From [Clostridium] citroniae WAL-17108 (GTDB lineage Bacteria; Bacillota; Clostridia; Lachnospirales; Lachnospiraceae): a stretch of 64,000 nt of DNA. Of this stretch, positions 1-7,398 are shown one piece after another. The stretch covers positions 351,597-415,596 of the forward strand of contig NZ_JH376422.1 in NCBI RefSeq assembly GCF_000233455.1, given 5' to 3'. How positions within the stretch are numbered: the stretch's first letter is position 1; each line of letters begins with the position of its first letter. The position numbers and the translations under genes were made by a program. The notes under the pieces are model-generated. The model searched no databases. It worked only from the letters and a program-made list of their open reading frames with translations, and was not told the origin of the DNA.

Positions 1-123
1 AACCGTGGATGATGCAGGAGCGGCAGAAGCCCCTGTTGTGCCGGAATCAGCAGAGCCGCATGCGGTGAGGCCTCCAATCATCATGCTGAGTGCAAGTGTA
101 AGACATACCATACGTTTTTTCAT
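1..123 (-). CDS. N-terminus of a secreted lipoprotein (partial, cut by window edge)
   Basis: Only the first 41 codons are present. They encode a lipoprotein signal peptide: a Lys/Arg start (MKKRM), a hydrophobic stretch and the lipobox GLTAC, followed by a Ser/Ala/Thr-rich linker. This pattern is typical of ABC-transporter substrate-binding lipoproteins in Clostridia, but no binding domain is visible, so the function is open. The start is supported by an AAGGAGG site 9 bases upstream and by a strong promoter at 229-257. It is an independent transcription unit from xerD. Confidence 0.8.
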   Translation of the reverse strand, partial: MKKRMVCLTLALSMMIGGLTACGSADSGTTGASAAPASSTV

Positions 124-228
124 CGATTATTCTTCCTCCTTTTTCTCTTGGTGGTAAAAAGTAATGTGCGAATTTTCCTATTTTTTAAAATCAGGTCATA
201 CGCCCATCCACATAATTGAGATGTTTTT

Positions 229-257
229 ATTATAGCAAGCAGAACTTTTTGTGTAAA
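229..257 (-). promoter_or_regulatory. Sigma-70-type promoter for the edge lipoprotein
   Basis: On the minus strand TTTACA (-35, 252-257) and TATAAT (-10, 229-234) are separated by exactly 17 bases. It points at the lipoprotein start at 123, leaving a leader of about 100 bases. Confidence 0.8.
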
Positions 258-329
258 TAGTATAAAGTATACAAATTTAATCCATATTTTATGGCATAAT
301 GTCGGATCTGGCAGGGGGATTTTTAGCTT

Positions 330-352
330 CTTATTGCCACAAAGGCAATAAG
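330..352. terminator. Small perfect hairpin, possible terminator
   Basis: A 9-bp perfect inverted repeat CTTATTGCC/GGCAATAAG with a 5-base loop, followed on the plus strand by TTTCATTTTTTT. No plus-strand gene ends here, so its role is unclear. It lies in the 500-base gap between the lipoprotein and xerD, which otherwise holds the promoter at 229-257 and two further hairpins. Confidence 0.4.
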
Positions 353-417
353 TTTCATTTTTTTGTTATTCCCAACAGTTCCCCTAATCTTTTTTCTGTG
401 GTAAAAACGCAGTAAAA

Positions 418-449
418 TACCCTGGCGGAACTCCCACTCTGCCAGGGTA
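418..449 (-). terminator. Hairpin with minus-strand U-rich tail
   Basis: Perfect inverted repeat TACCCTGGC/GCCAGGGTA with a 14-base loop. On the minus strand the stem is followed by TTTTACTG, so it may act as a second, back-up terminator behind the one at 573-606. Confidence 0.45.
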
Positions 450-572
450 CGCTGTCATATCCTATTCTTTCCCTCTCTTTTGAGCCTCCATCCATCCTCA
501 GACCGGTACACTCCTATTGTCTGGTGCTGAAATCCCGGCAGATGTATGGGATCACATCGCCGGATCGTAGGC

Positions 573-606
573 AAAAAAGGGAACCCCCATAGGAGTTCCC
601 TTTTTC
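573..606. terminator. Rho-independent terminator after xerD (bidirectional)
   Basis: Stem of AAAAAGGGAAC with GTTCCCTTTTT around a short loop, with A/T runs on both sides, starting 20 bases beyond the xerD stop codon. The T run on the minus strand makes it the likely xerD terminator. Confidence 0.75.
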
Positions 607-625
607 TTATATCATTACCCTTCTA

Positions 626-1510
626 TCATTTTCTCCTCAGTGCCGCCCTGTAGGTCTCCCCCATCGTGCTGCCGGAATATGCCGCATACATCTGTGTGGT
701 GGTGGAATCAGAATGGCCCAGCATTGCCTGTACCGCGTGGATATCCGCTCCCCCGCGGATCAGATGGGCCGCAAAGGAATGGCGCAATGTGTGGGGGGTG
801 ATGTCTGCCTCTATTCCGGCCTTCTCCCCATAGTACTTGATGATCTTCCAAAAGCCCTGCCTGCTCATGGCCTTTCCGCTGCAGTTGGTAAAGAGCCACT
901 CGGATTCATTTCCCTTTAAAAGTTCCTTCCTTCCCCGCTCCAGATACACTGCCATGGCCTGCTTGGCATTCTTTCCAAAGGGCACCATGCGCTCCTTCTG
1001 CCCGTCCCGGCAGGTGATATAGCCCACCTGCATGTTCAGGTCCTTAAGCCCCAGTCCGATGAGTTCAGATACCCTGATCCCGGTGGCGTACAACAGCTCC
1101 AGCATGGCCTTATCACGTATCTCCTTGGCCGATGCGGTCCCCGGCTGTTCCAGTAATGCATTGACCTCGTTGACACTCAGGATCACCGGCGTCTTTTTCT
1201 CAATCTTAGGAGCCTTTAAAAGTTCTGCCGGGTCCCGGCGGATCATACCTTCCCTGAACAGATAACTGAAAAAAGCCTTGATAGAGGCCAGTTCCCTTGA
1301 TATAGTCGTGGTGGCCTTGCCCTCTTTTTCCAAAAAAAGGATATAAGAATTCAGGCTGGTCCTGGTCACCTTGGCAACCTCTGTTATCCCCTTATCCTCC
1401 AAGTACGCGGCCAGCTGCATCAGGTCCCGCTGATAGGATATTTCTGTATTCCTGGAAGTTTTCCTCACATCCCGAAGGTAGTTCACAAAACTCTTTATCT
1501 CAGATGTCAT
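626..1510 (-). CDS. xerD: Tyrosine recombinase XerD
   Basis: A 294-residue tyrosine recombinase, the normal length for XerC/XerD, which resolve chromosome dimers at dif sites during division. The N-terminal SAM-like DNA-binding domain covers about residues 1-95 and the catalytic domain the remainder. The catalytic set is complete: Arg146 (in ATGIRVSEL), Lys172, His240 and Arg243 (HTLRH), His266 (LGHS) and nucleophile Tyr275. The tail after the tyrosine (AAYSGSTMGETYRAALRRK) differs from the usual THV... tail of XerD. It has its own promoter and terminator. Proximity to spoIIM and nudF matches the Bacillus arrangement and supports the housekeeping XerD assignment over an integrase; no integrated element is visible. 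Confidence 0.85.
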   Translation of the reverse strand: MTSEIKSFVNYLRDVRKTSRNTEISYQRDLMQLAAYLEDKGITEVAKVTRTSLNSYILFLEKEGKATTTISRELASIKAFFSYLFREGMIRRDPAELLKAPKIEKKTPVILSVNEVNALLEQPGTASAKEIRDKAMLELLYATGIRVSELIGLGLKDLNMQVGYITCRDGQKERMVPFGKNAKQAMAVYLERGRKELLKGNESEWLFTNCSGKAMSRQGFWKIIKYYGEKAGIEADITPHTLRHSFAAHLIRGGADIHAVQAMLGHSDSTTTQMYAAYSGSTMGETYRAALRRK

Positions 1511-1572
1511 CTCTTTTTATTACCCCTGCCCATTTCTCACAAAAATCTCTTAAAAACCGTTTGCTGACTATC

Positions 1573-1601
1573 ATTATAGCCACATTTTCCTATAAAATCA
1601 A
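1573..1601 (-). promoter_or_regulatory. xerD promoter
   Basis: Minus-strand TTGATT (1596-1601) and TATAAT (1573-1578) with a 17-base spacer, about 60 bases upstream of the xerD start codon. Confidence 0.8.
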
Positions 1602-1655
1602 ACACATTTTTCCCACTTAAGCCCTCATTTTACGTTACTTAACATAAAACATACT

Positions 1656-1695
1656 ACATGTTGGAAGGGGGCATTTTGGCGTGACAACATGTTGT
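1656..1695. repeat. Repeated ACATGTTG with a 12-bp palindrome
   Basis: ACATGTTG occurs at 1656-1663 and 1687-1694, 31 bases apart. The second copy is the core of the perfect palindrome ACAACATGTTGT (1684-1695). It sits between the hydrolase stop and the xerD promoter and could be a regulator site or part of a terminator structure. Confidence 0.35.
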
Positions 1696-1739
1696 AAAAT
1701 CCCCAAAAAACTTTTTTCCTCAACAAGTGGTCCAGGGGC

Positions 1740-3137
1740 CTAAAATCCCCTGTTTTTCAGCTCTTCCACCAATTTCACATAGAACTCCACCACATCAAAT
1801 CCCCTGTAATCCTCACGCTTCAGATCAATCATATCGCCATGGGAAATGCCCCTGTGCTTTTGGTTGGTGACAATCCCCCTGAAATCCCCCCACATGGCCG
1901 ACTCCGGGGTCACCAGGCCGTCATTGGCCCCGTCCACTGCCTGGATGAGCAGATAGGGGAACCACAAAAGCGGGTCGCTGAGGAAATCCTTCATCAGCGA
2001 AGTATAGCTCTGATAATAGATACCGGGCATATCCGGTACATCCTCATTAAACACACGGCTGGACTCCGTGCTAAACTGGTGGGTAGCCGTGTAGAAATCG
2101 GGATGGGAGTCCCCGAACCGGCCGAACCAGTAATCAAAACCCCTGGCTATGGTCCTGTACAGGCCCTCCGGAAGCCTGCATGCATAATCCACAAAGCGGC
2201 ATCCCCTGTGAGGCGTATTGATGGTGGTCAGGGACGCCACCATAGGCGCTGCCCCCAGCTTTGAGATGGCGAACCGGGAATCCAGCCCGCCCTTTGAATG
2301 AGCAATGATATTGACCTTGCCGCAGCCTGTCTCCTCCACGATCTGCTCTATCTTTTTTCGGATATCCCCTGCATTCCAGGCCACTGTGGCAAACGCCTCC
2401 TGGTTGCCGTAGTACACCGATGCCCCATACCTTGCAAGTTCCCTTGGGATCCTTCCCCAGTAATTGAAATACCTGAGATCCCTGAATCCAACTCCATGGA
2501 CCAGAAGAAGGGGGTATTTTGTGCTGCACAGATCCGATTCCGCCCTCACCCGGCGGACCGACTCCTTATAGCACTCAAAATCATATTCCTCATGAACCAG
2601 CCTCATGGCGTGGAGCAGCACCAGCAGGTTTACCGCCGGTATCCACATGGCCAGCAGCATAAGGATTCTGGTCCTGAGCCTCAGGCGTTTGGAGGTGAGG
2701 AACATGCGCAGTATACCGTTCCAGAGAAGGATAAATAGCATCACGGCCGCGTAAATGCCGTTAATCCACAGGACCCGGCTGTCCCCCAGTCTGTCCATAA
2801 GCCCAGGGTACAATTTTAAAAAGATCACAGACTGGGCGCAGAAACCGTAGAGAGCAGCATAGCACAGGCTTCTGCCCCCCTCCATGACCGTAATGCGCCA
2901 GGATGCAAAGACGTCCTTTTTCCTGGGCAGTATCTGATAGGCCATCCAGATCACCCAGGAAATTCCCAGGATAACGATCAGCGCCGCGTTTCTGGGCAGG
3001 CCGCCCATTTCCTCTGTGCCCGGCCACACTCCCTTATACCATGCATAGGCAGACAGGGGAATATTCACGGCAAAGGGAATATAAAACGCAAGAAACAGAC
3101 GTTTCAGATATGCATGTCCAAATTTTCCACCCTTCAT
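1740..3137 (-). CDS. Membrane-anchored alpha/beta hydrolase (lipase/esterase-like)
   Basis: A 465-residue protein whose first ~190 residues contain about five hydrophobic segments, followed by a soluble alpha/beta-hydrolase domain. The domain opens with the oxyanion-type LLVHGVG motif and carries the nucleophile elbow AHSKGG near residue 280, consistent with a serine esterase or triacylglycerol-lipase-like fold. The late DGANDGLVTPESA and KHRGISHGDM segments probably supply the catalytic Asp and His. The substrate cannot be told. The start is supported by GAGAGGAAATACAT before the ATG. It closes a run of minus-strand genes with the EamA-like protein and SpoIIM, with a gap of only 24 bases. 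Confidence 0.7.
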   Translation of the reverse strand: MKGGKFGHAYLKRLFLAFYIPFAVNIPLSAYAWYKGVWPGTEEMGGLPRNAALIVILGISWVIWMAYQILPRKKDVFASWRITVMEGGRSLCYAALYGFCAQSVIFLKLYPGLMDRLGDSRVLWINGIYAAVMLFILLWNGILRMFLTSKRLRLRTRILMLLAMWIPAVNLLVLLHAMRLVHEEYDFECYKESVRRVRAESDLCSTKYPLLLVHGVGFRDLRYFNYWGRIPRELARYGASVYYGNQEAFATVAWNAGDIRKKIEQIVEETGCGKVNIIAHSKGGLDSRFAISKLGAAPMVASLTTINTPHRGCRFVDYACRLPEGLYRTIARGFDYWFGRFGDSHPDFYTATHQFSTESSRVFNEDVPDMPGIYYQSYTSLMKDFLSDPLLWFPYLLIQAVDGANDGLVTPESAMWGDFRGIVTNQKHRGISHGDMIDLKREDYRGFDVVEFYVKLVEELKNRGF

Positions 3138-3161
3138 ATGTATTTCCTCTCAGTTCCTCCT

Positions 3162-3767
3162 TTAAACCAGTAAAAGCAAGGTCCCCGCAATCATCAGCGC
3201 CAGGCCTGCAGCGGACTTCACAGTCAGCTTTTCTCCCAGGAACAGCCGCTGGATCCCGATTTTTCCTAATATAGCTGTCAGGCTTGCAAATACAGCTGAC
3301 ATGAGGGCTGCCGCCATCCAGCCCTTTCCTCCCCGTCCCTCAGTAACCCCGGGAGTCCGCCGGATCATAAGCATGGTTCCCGTACCCATTAACACCATGC
3401 AGAAAAGCTTCATGGCCCCCAGTCCCTCACCTAAGATCACAGCTGCCAGGATCATGGTGATGATGGTACTGGACTTATCAATGGGTGCCACCTTATTCAC
3501 ATCCCCCAGGTACAGGGCCTGAAAATAGAGCAGCCAGGACGCCCCTGTGGCAAGGCCGGAAAGCACCAGGAACAAACATGTCCTGGCACTGATCAAACCT
3601 ATGGTTTCAATGGATCCTGTAAGAAACACCATGATCCATGAAAATAATAATACAACCCCGGTCCGGATCGCCGTAGCCACATCCGAATCCGTGTCCCTGA
3701 CCCCGATTTTTGATAAAACCGCCGTAAGGCCGGCAAATAAAGTTGATCCAAAAGCAAATAAAAGCAT
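3162..3767 (-). CDS. EamA-family transporter with a deleted second half
   Basis: A 201-residue membrane protein of the drug/metabolite transporter (EamA) type. Residues 1-140 form a complete five-helix EamA domain (GLTAVLSKIGV, ATAIRTGVVLLFSW, SGLATGASWLLYF, DKSSTIITMILA, LGEGLG). A second domain then starts (ASLTAILGKIGI) and jumps directly to the end of such a domain (FLGEKL, then a last helix), so some 85 residues of the second repeat are missing in frame. It begins one base after the spoIIM stop codon, which suggests coupling. It may still work as a short EamA protein or be a decayed ten-helix transporter. Confidence 0.75.
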   Translation of the reverse strand: MLLFAFGSTLFAGLTAVLSKIGVRDTDSDVATAIRTGVVLLFSWIMVFLTGSIETIGLISARTCLFLVLSGLATGASWLLYFQALYLGDVNKVAPIDKSSTIITMILAAVILGEGLGAMKLFCMVLMGTGTMLMIRRTPGVTEGRGGKGWMAAALMSAVFASLTAILGKIGIQRLFLGEKLTVKSAAGLALMIAGTLLLLV

Positions 3768-3768
3768 T

Positions 3769-4311
3769 TTATAATAGTCCTGTCAGTAAAGGCGATATGT
3801 ACACTTCCAGAAATGCCCCCGCACCGGCCATGGCGACCAAAAGCATTCCAGGCAGGATATGCAGTTTTTTCTGAAACTGTCCGGACCATCCGGAAAGCAC
3901 ATACCAGATCATAAGGTAGACCAGTCCATGGGGAAGCACGGCAAAAAGGAAGGCTGCAATTCCCAAAATTCCCTTTTGCATGGTGAGCACGGACATCACA
4001 ACGGCCAGGGACATGCCCGCGTAAAAGGTGAGAAAGCCAAACAGCATCTGGCTGCACACCGTAAGCCCTGCCAGCCACCCTGCCCCTGTCTCAAAGGCCC
4101 TCTGCTTCCACACTCCCAGAAACTCCTTTAAGCCGTATTCTCCCCCTATACCAGCCGCTCCGGCCGCCCCAAGGATGCTTCCCTGAACCACCGGCCCGCC
4201 AAATGCCAGAGCTGCCGCCGTCCCGCCAAAAATCCCCAGGACAAAGCAGAACAGAAGCCAGTCCTGGTATGTAAGTGTTGCAAGACTCAGTCTCAACCGT
4301 CTCATCCCCAC
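3769..4311 (-). CDS. spoIIM: Stage II sporulation protein M (SpoIIM)
   Basis: A 180-residue polytopic membrane protein with about five hydrophobic segments and a short basic N-terminus. It fits SpoIIM, a component of the SpoIID-SpoIIM-SpoIIP peptidoglycan-remodelling complex that drives forespore engulfment. The assignment rests on size, topology (FGFLTFYAG and FLFAVLPHGLVYL loops) and location between nudF and xerD, as in Bacillus. The GTG at 4311 is preferred because GGGAGG stands 9 bases upstream; the ATG at 4320 directly abuts that site. Confidence 0.65.
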   Translation of the reverse strand: MGMRRLRLSLATLTYQDWLLFCFVLGIFGGTAAALAFGGPVVQGSILGAAGAAGIGGEYGLKEFLGVWKQRAFETGAGWLAGLTVCSQMLFGFLTFYAGMSLAVVMSVLTMQKGILGIAAFLFAVLPHGLVYLMIWYVLSGWSGQFQKKLHILPGMLLVAMAGAGAFLEVYISPLLTGLL

Positions 4312-4396
4312 AGCATACATCCTCCCTTCCGGAGTGTGTTTTCTTTCATGTTCAAATTAATGTATGCGGGTAAATGGGACAATATGCCATGTCCTC

Positions 4397-4987
4397 TTAC
4401 ACCATGTCGTCCTTCTTATCCACGGAGCGGTACTTTCTGGCATAGGCCATGACAGCGGCTATGGTTTTCCCGTCCGTAATCTTTCCTGTATAGATCATTT
4501 CCTCCAGCTCCGCCAGTTCACAGGGAACCACATTGATCACCTCATCCTCGTCCAGGTGCTGATGGGATGGGATCAGGTTGTGGGCCACAAAAATATCAAT
4601 GGCCTCATCGCAGAATGCCACCGTGGTGGTAAGGCTCATAAGATACTCCAGCTTTTCTTTGGACTCCACCCTAAATCCTGTCTCCTCCTCCAGCTCCCTG
4701 AAGGCGCACTCCACCTTTGGCTCATCCGGGGCATCCAGCTTTCCCGCTGGTATCTCCAGGGTAAAGCGGTTCAGCGCATTCCTGTACTGGCGCACCATCA
4801 GTATCTTTCCGTCATCTGCAACAGGCAGCACTGCGGCAGCGCCGTCATGGTGGATGAAATCCCACTTTGCCTCATGGCCATTGGCAAGGACCGTATCCTC
4901 ATACATTTTCAGGATATTGCCCTCATATTTCAGTTCCCTGCCCAGGCGCACCACCGGCATTCCCTCATTTTCAACTTTGCGTTCCAT
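4397..4987 (-). CDS. nudF: NUDIX hydrolase, ADP-ribose pyrophosphatase
   Basis: A 196-residue NUDIX enzyme, expected to split ADP-ribose into AMP and ribose 5-phosphate. The NUDIX box is clear (AGKLDAPDEPKVECAFRELE, then EETGF), including the metal-binding RELEEE helix. One extra residue sits in the loop before the first Glu compared with the classical GX5E spacing. The N-terminal half has the LVRQYR-like motif VRQYRNAL that marks the ADPRase group. It precedes spoIIM on the same strand, as in Bacillus. Confidence 0.85.
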   Translation of the reverse strand: MERKVENEGMPVVRLGRELKYEGNILKMYEDTVLANGHEAKWDFIHHDGAAAVLPVADDGKILMVRQYRNALNRFTLEIPAGKLDAPDEPKVECAFRELEEETGFRVESKEKLEYLMSLTTTVAFCDEAIDIFVAHNLIPSHQHLDEDEVINVVPCELAELEEMIYTGKITDGKTIAAVMAYARKYRSVDKKDDMV

Positions 4988-5035
4988 CTTTCTTAACCCT
5001 TTCCTGATTCTTATTTGTCCATACTGTTTTAAATC

Positions 5036-5833
5036 CTATTTCATCCTCTGGGTCTTGTCATAGCAGGCATCCGCCGCCTTGATCACAGAACTTCTGAACC
5101 CATGTTCCTCCAGGGCGGAAACCCCAGCAATGGTGGTGCCTCCCGGTGAACACACCTCATCCTTTAACTGGCCTGGATGCTTTCCTGTTTCCAGCACCAT
5201 CTTTGCGCTTCCCATCACGGTCTGTGCAGCCATGGCATAGGCGGTCTTTCTGGGAAGCCCGTACTTTACTCCGCTGTCGGCCAGGGCTTCGATAAACATA
5301 TACACAAACGCAGGGGAACTTCCGCTGACACAGCCCACCGCGTCCATCAGCCGTTCCTCCACCAGCTCCATGCGGCCGCAGGAAGAAAAGATAAGCCCGA
5401 TCTCCCGCTTCTCCTCCTCATCATAGGCGGCTGCCTCATATGCCACCCCTGTCATCCCCTCGCCCAGCATGGCGGGAGTGTTGGGCATGGCCCGGACCAC
5501 CCTCACGCCGCCTCCCAGCCTGGTCCTGATATTTTCTATGGAAATCCCGGGAGCCAGAGAAATGATCACCTGCTCCGGTCCCACCACATCCCTGATCTCC
5601 TCAAATACAATGTCAAAATACTGGGGTTTCACGGCCAGGATCAGGTATTTTACCTGCCCGGCACACTCCCGGTTGGATGAGGCATGCTTTACCTTTGTCT
5701 CAGCCGTAACCTTCTCCATCTTTTCCCTGTGTGCGGCTGTAAAAATCATATCCCCGGGCTGATATACCTTGAGAAGCCCGTTTAAAACGGCGCTTCCCAT
5801 ATTTCCCATTCCAATAAAGCCGATCTTAGCCAT
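5036..5833 (-). CDS. proC: Pyrroline-5-carboxylate reductase
   Basis: A 265-residue enzyme that reduces pyrroline-5-carboxylate to proline with NAD(P)H, the last step of proline synthesis. The N-terminal Rossmann motif GFIGMGNMGSA is intact, as is the C-terminal signature region (SPGGTTIAGVSALEEHGFR). The start chosen is MAKIGFIG at 5833, with AAGGAGAAAAGG just upstream. The frame stays open further upstream but that part has no family similarity. A 29-bp hairpin (5858-5886) lies just in front of the ribosome site. Confidence 0.93.
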   Translation of the reverse strand: MAKIGFIGMGNMGSAVLNGLLKVYQPGDMIFTAAHREKMEKVTAETKVKHASSNRECAGQVKYLILAVKPQYFDIVFEEIRDVVGPEQVIISLAPGISIENIRTRLGGGVRVVRAMPNTPAMLGEGMTGVAYEAAAYDEEEKREIGLIFSSCGRMELVEERLMDAVGCVSGSSPAFVYMFIEALADSGVKYGLPRKTAYAMAAQTVMGSAKMVLETGKHPGQLKDEVCSPGGTTIAGVSALEEHGFRSSVIKAADACYDKTQRMK

Positions 5834-5857
5834 AATCCTTTTCTCCTTTTCCTTATT

Positions 5858-5886
5858 GTGTACTCTAGGAGACTCCGAGAGTACAC
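5858..5886 (-). repeat. GTAC-armed hairpin upstream of the proC ribosome site
   Basis: Perfect 9-bp arms GTGTACTCT/AGAGTACAC enclose a GGAG-A-CTCC inner stem, giving an almost continuous 29-bp palindrome. It ends about 10 bases before the ribosome site. A same-length relative is found at 21721-21749 and a longer-looped one at 41961-42005. Confidence 0.7.
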
Positions 5887-5955
5887 TATTTTTCCCGTAC
5901 CAGCACCCTCTGATGCCGATTAACGAAAAATGATAGATACCTGTACGAAACTGCC

Positions 5956-5995
5956 AAAAAGCCCCGGCAGGCCGCATGTTTGCGGCCCGCCAGGG
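5956..5995 (-). terminator. Terminator of the lysA-type gene
   Basis: Minus-strand stem GGCGGGCCGC/GCGGCCTGCC with a 6-base loop, then GGGGCTTTTT. It lies directly after the decarboxylase stop codon at 6014. Confidence 0.85.
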
Positions 5996-6013
5996 ACATT
6001 AAGTATTTATCCG

Positions 6014-7282
6014 TCAATCAACACATTTCAGTATATCACAAAAATCAAAGGTAGCAAAGTAATCTTCGGGAGTTTCCGCACGGCGGATCATTTCCACGGA
6101 ACCGTCCTCTTTTAGCAGCAGCTCGGCCGACTTTAATTTGCCGTTGTAATTATACCCCATGGCAAATCCATGGGCGCCCGCGTCATGGATAAACAGCAGG
6201 TCGCCCTTCTCAATCTCCGGAAGGCTGCGGTCAATGGCAAACTTGTCATTGTTCTCACACAGGGATCCCACCACATCATACACGTGGTCACAGGGAGCTT
6301 CCTCTTTGCCCATGACCGTAATATGGTGATATGCACCATACATGGCAGGCCGCATAAGATTGACCGCGCAGGCGTCCACGCCCACGTACTCCTTGTGGGT
6401 ATGCTTTTCGTGTATGGCCTTGGTGACCAGAGCACCGTACGGACCCATCATAAAGCGTCCCAGTTCCGTGCACACTGCCACATCATCCATGCCTGCCTGT
6501 ACCAGCACCTCCTCATAGACCTTCCTCACCCCGTCACCAATGGCCAGGATGTCGTTGGGCTCCTGGTCCGGACGGTAAGGAATGCCGATGCCTCCGGAAA
6601 GGTTTATAAATGATACATGCGCCCCTGTCTCCTCTTTCAGATCCACTGCCAGTTCAAAGAGGATCTTTGCCAGCATGGGGTAATACTCATTGGTCACCGT
6701 ATTGCTGGCCAAAAAGGCATGGATGCCGAAATGCTTTGCCCCCTTTGCCTTAAGGGTCTTAAATGCCTGGAACATCTGATCCCTGGTCATTCCGTACTTG
6801 GAATCCCCGGGATTGTCCATAATGTCATTGCTTACCTTAAAGACCCCGCCCGGATTGTAGCGGCAGCTGATGGTTTCCGGTATATATCCCAAGGTCTGCT
6901 CCAGGCATTCAATATGGGTGATATCGTCCAGGTTTATGATGGCTCCCATCTTCTGAGCATAGGCAAACTCCTCAGGAGGCGTATCATTGGATGAAAACAT
7001 GATATCATGGCCTGTAAACCCGCAGGCCTTTGACATCATAAGTTCGGTCATGGACGAGCAGTCCGTGCCGCATCCCATGTCCTTTAAAATATTCAGTAAA
7101 AATGGATTGGGGGTTGCCTTTACGGCAAAGTACTCCTTATATCCCTTGTTCCATGAAAATGCCTGTTTTAATTTAGCCGCGTTCTCCCTGATTCCCTTTT
7201 CATCATAAAGATAGAAGGGGGTTGGGTATGTTTTTTCAATCTCTCTCAGCTGTTCAAGTGTTGCAAATGGTCTCTTATCCAC
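6014..7282 (-). CDS. lysA: Diaminopimelate decarboxylase-type PLP enzyme
   Basis: A 422-residue fold-type III PLP decarboxylase. Diaminopimelate decarboxylase makes lysine from meso-diaminopimelate. The PLP lysine is in YFAVKATPN (about Lys55), the glycine loop is NLSGGIGIPY, and CTELGR plus the VVGSLCENND segment supply residues expected at the dimer active site. A GTG start at 7282 is chosen because AAAGGAG precedes it by 8 bases; the more upstream ATG lacks such a site. I looked for a lysine riboswitch in the leader and did not find one; the pyk terminator fills most of it. A related decarboxylase specificity cannot be excluded. Confidence 0.8.
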   Translation of the reverse strand: MDKRPFATLEQLREIEKTYPTPFYLYDEKGIRENAAKLKQAFSWNKGYKEYFAVKATPNPFLLNILKDMGCGTDCSSMTELMMSKACGFTGHDIMFSSNDTPPEEFAYAQKMGAIINLDDITHIECLEQTLGYIPETISCRYNPGGVFKVSNDIMDNPGDSKYGMTRDQMFQAFKTLKAKGAKHFGIHAFLASNTVTNEYYPMLAKILFELAVDLKEETGAHVSFINLSGGIGIPYRPDQEPNDILAIGDGVRKVYEEVLVQAGMDDVAVCTELGRFMMGPYGALVTKAIHEKHTHKEYVGVDACAVNLMRPAMYGAYHHITVMGKEEAPCDHVYDVVGSLCENNDKFAIDRSLPEIEKGDLLFIHDAGAHGFAMGYNYNGKLKSAELLLKEDGSVEMIRRAETPEDYFATFDFCDILKCVD

Positions 7283-7321
7283 TACTCTAACTCCTTTCTC
7301 ATAAAGAACAGTAAAACGCAA

Positions 7322-7377
7322 AAAGTCTGTCAGGAAGCACAATAATCCTTGCGCATTATTGTACCCCCAGTCAGACT
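7322..7377 (-). terminator. Two-tier terminator after pyk
   Basis: Outer arms AGTCTG/CAGACT enclose an inner perfect stem ACAATAAT/ATTATTGT; the minus strand continues with TTTTTGCG. It separates pyk from the lysA-type gene. Confidence 0.75.
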
Positions 7378-7398
7378 CCTTTGTCCAGTATTATTTGA

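Noticed and set aside
626..1510. Tyrosine recombinase as mark of an integrated element
   Set aside because: Length, catalytic set and spoIIM/nudF neighbourhood fit housekeeping XerD; no att-like repeats, phage or conjugation genes nearby.
7283..7398. Lysine riboswitch or T-box before the lysA-type gene
   Set aside because: The gap is only ~115 bases and is mostly the pyk terminator; no T-box or lysine-aptamer core was recognised.
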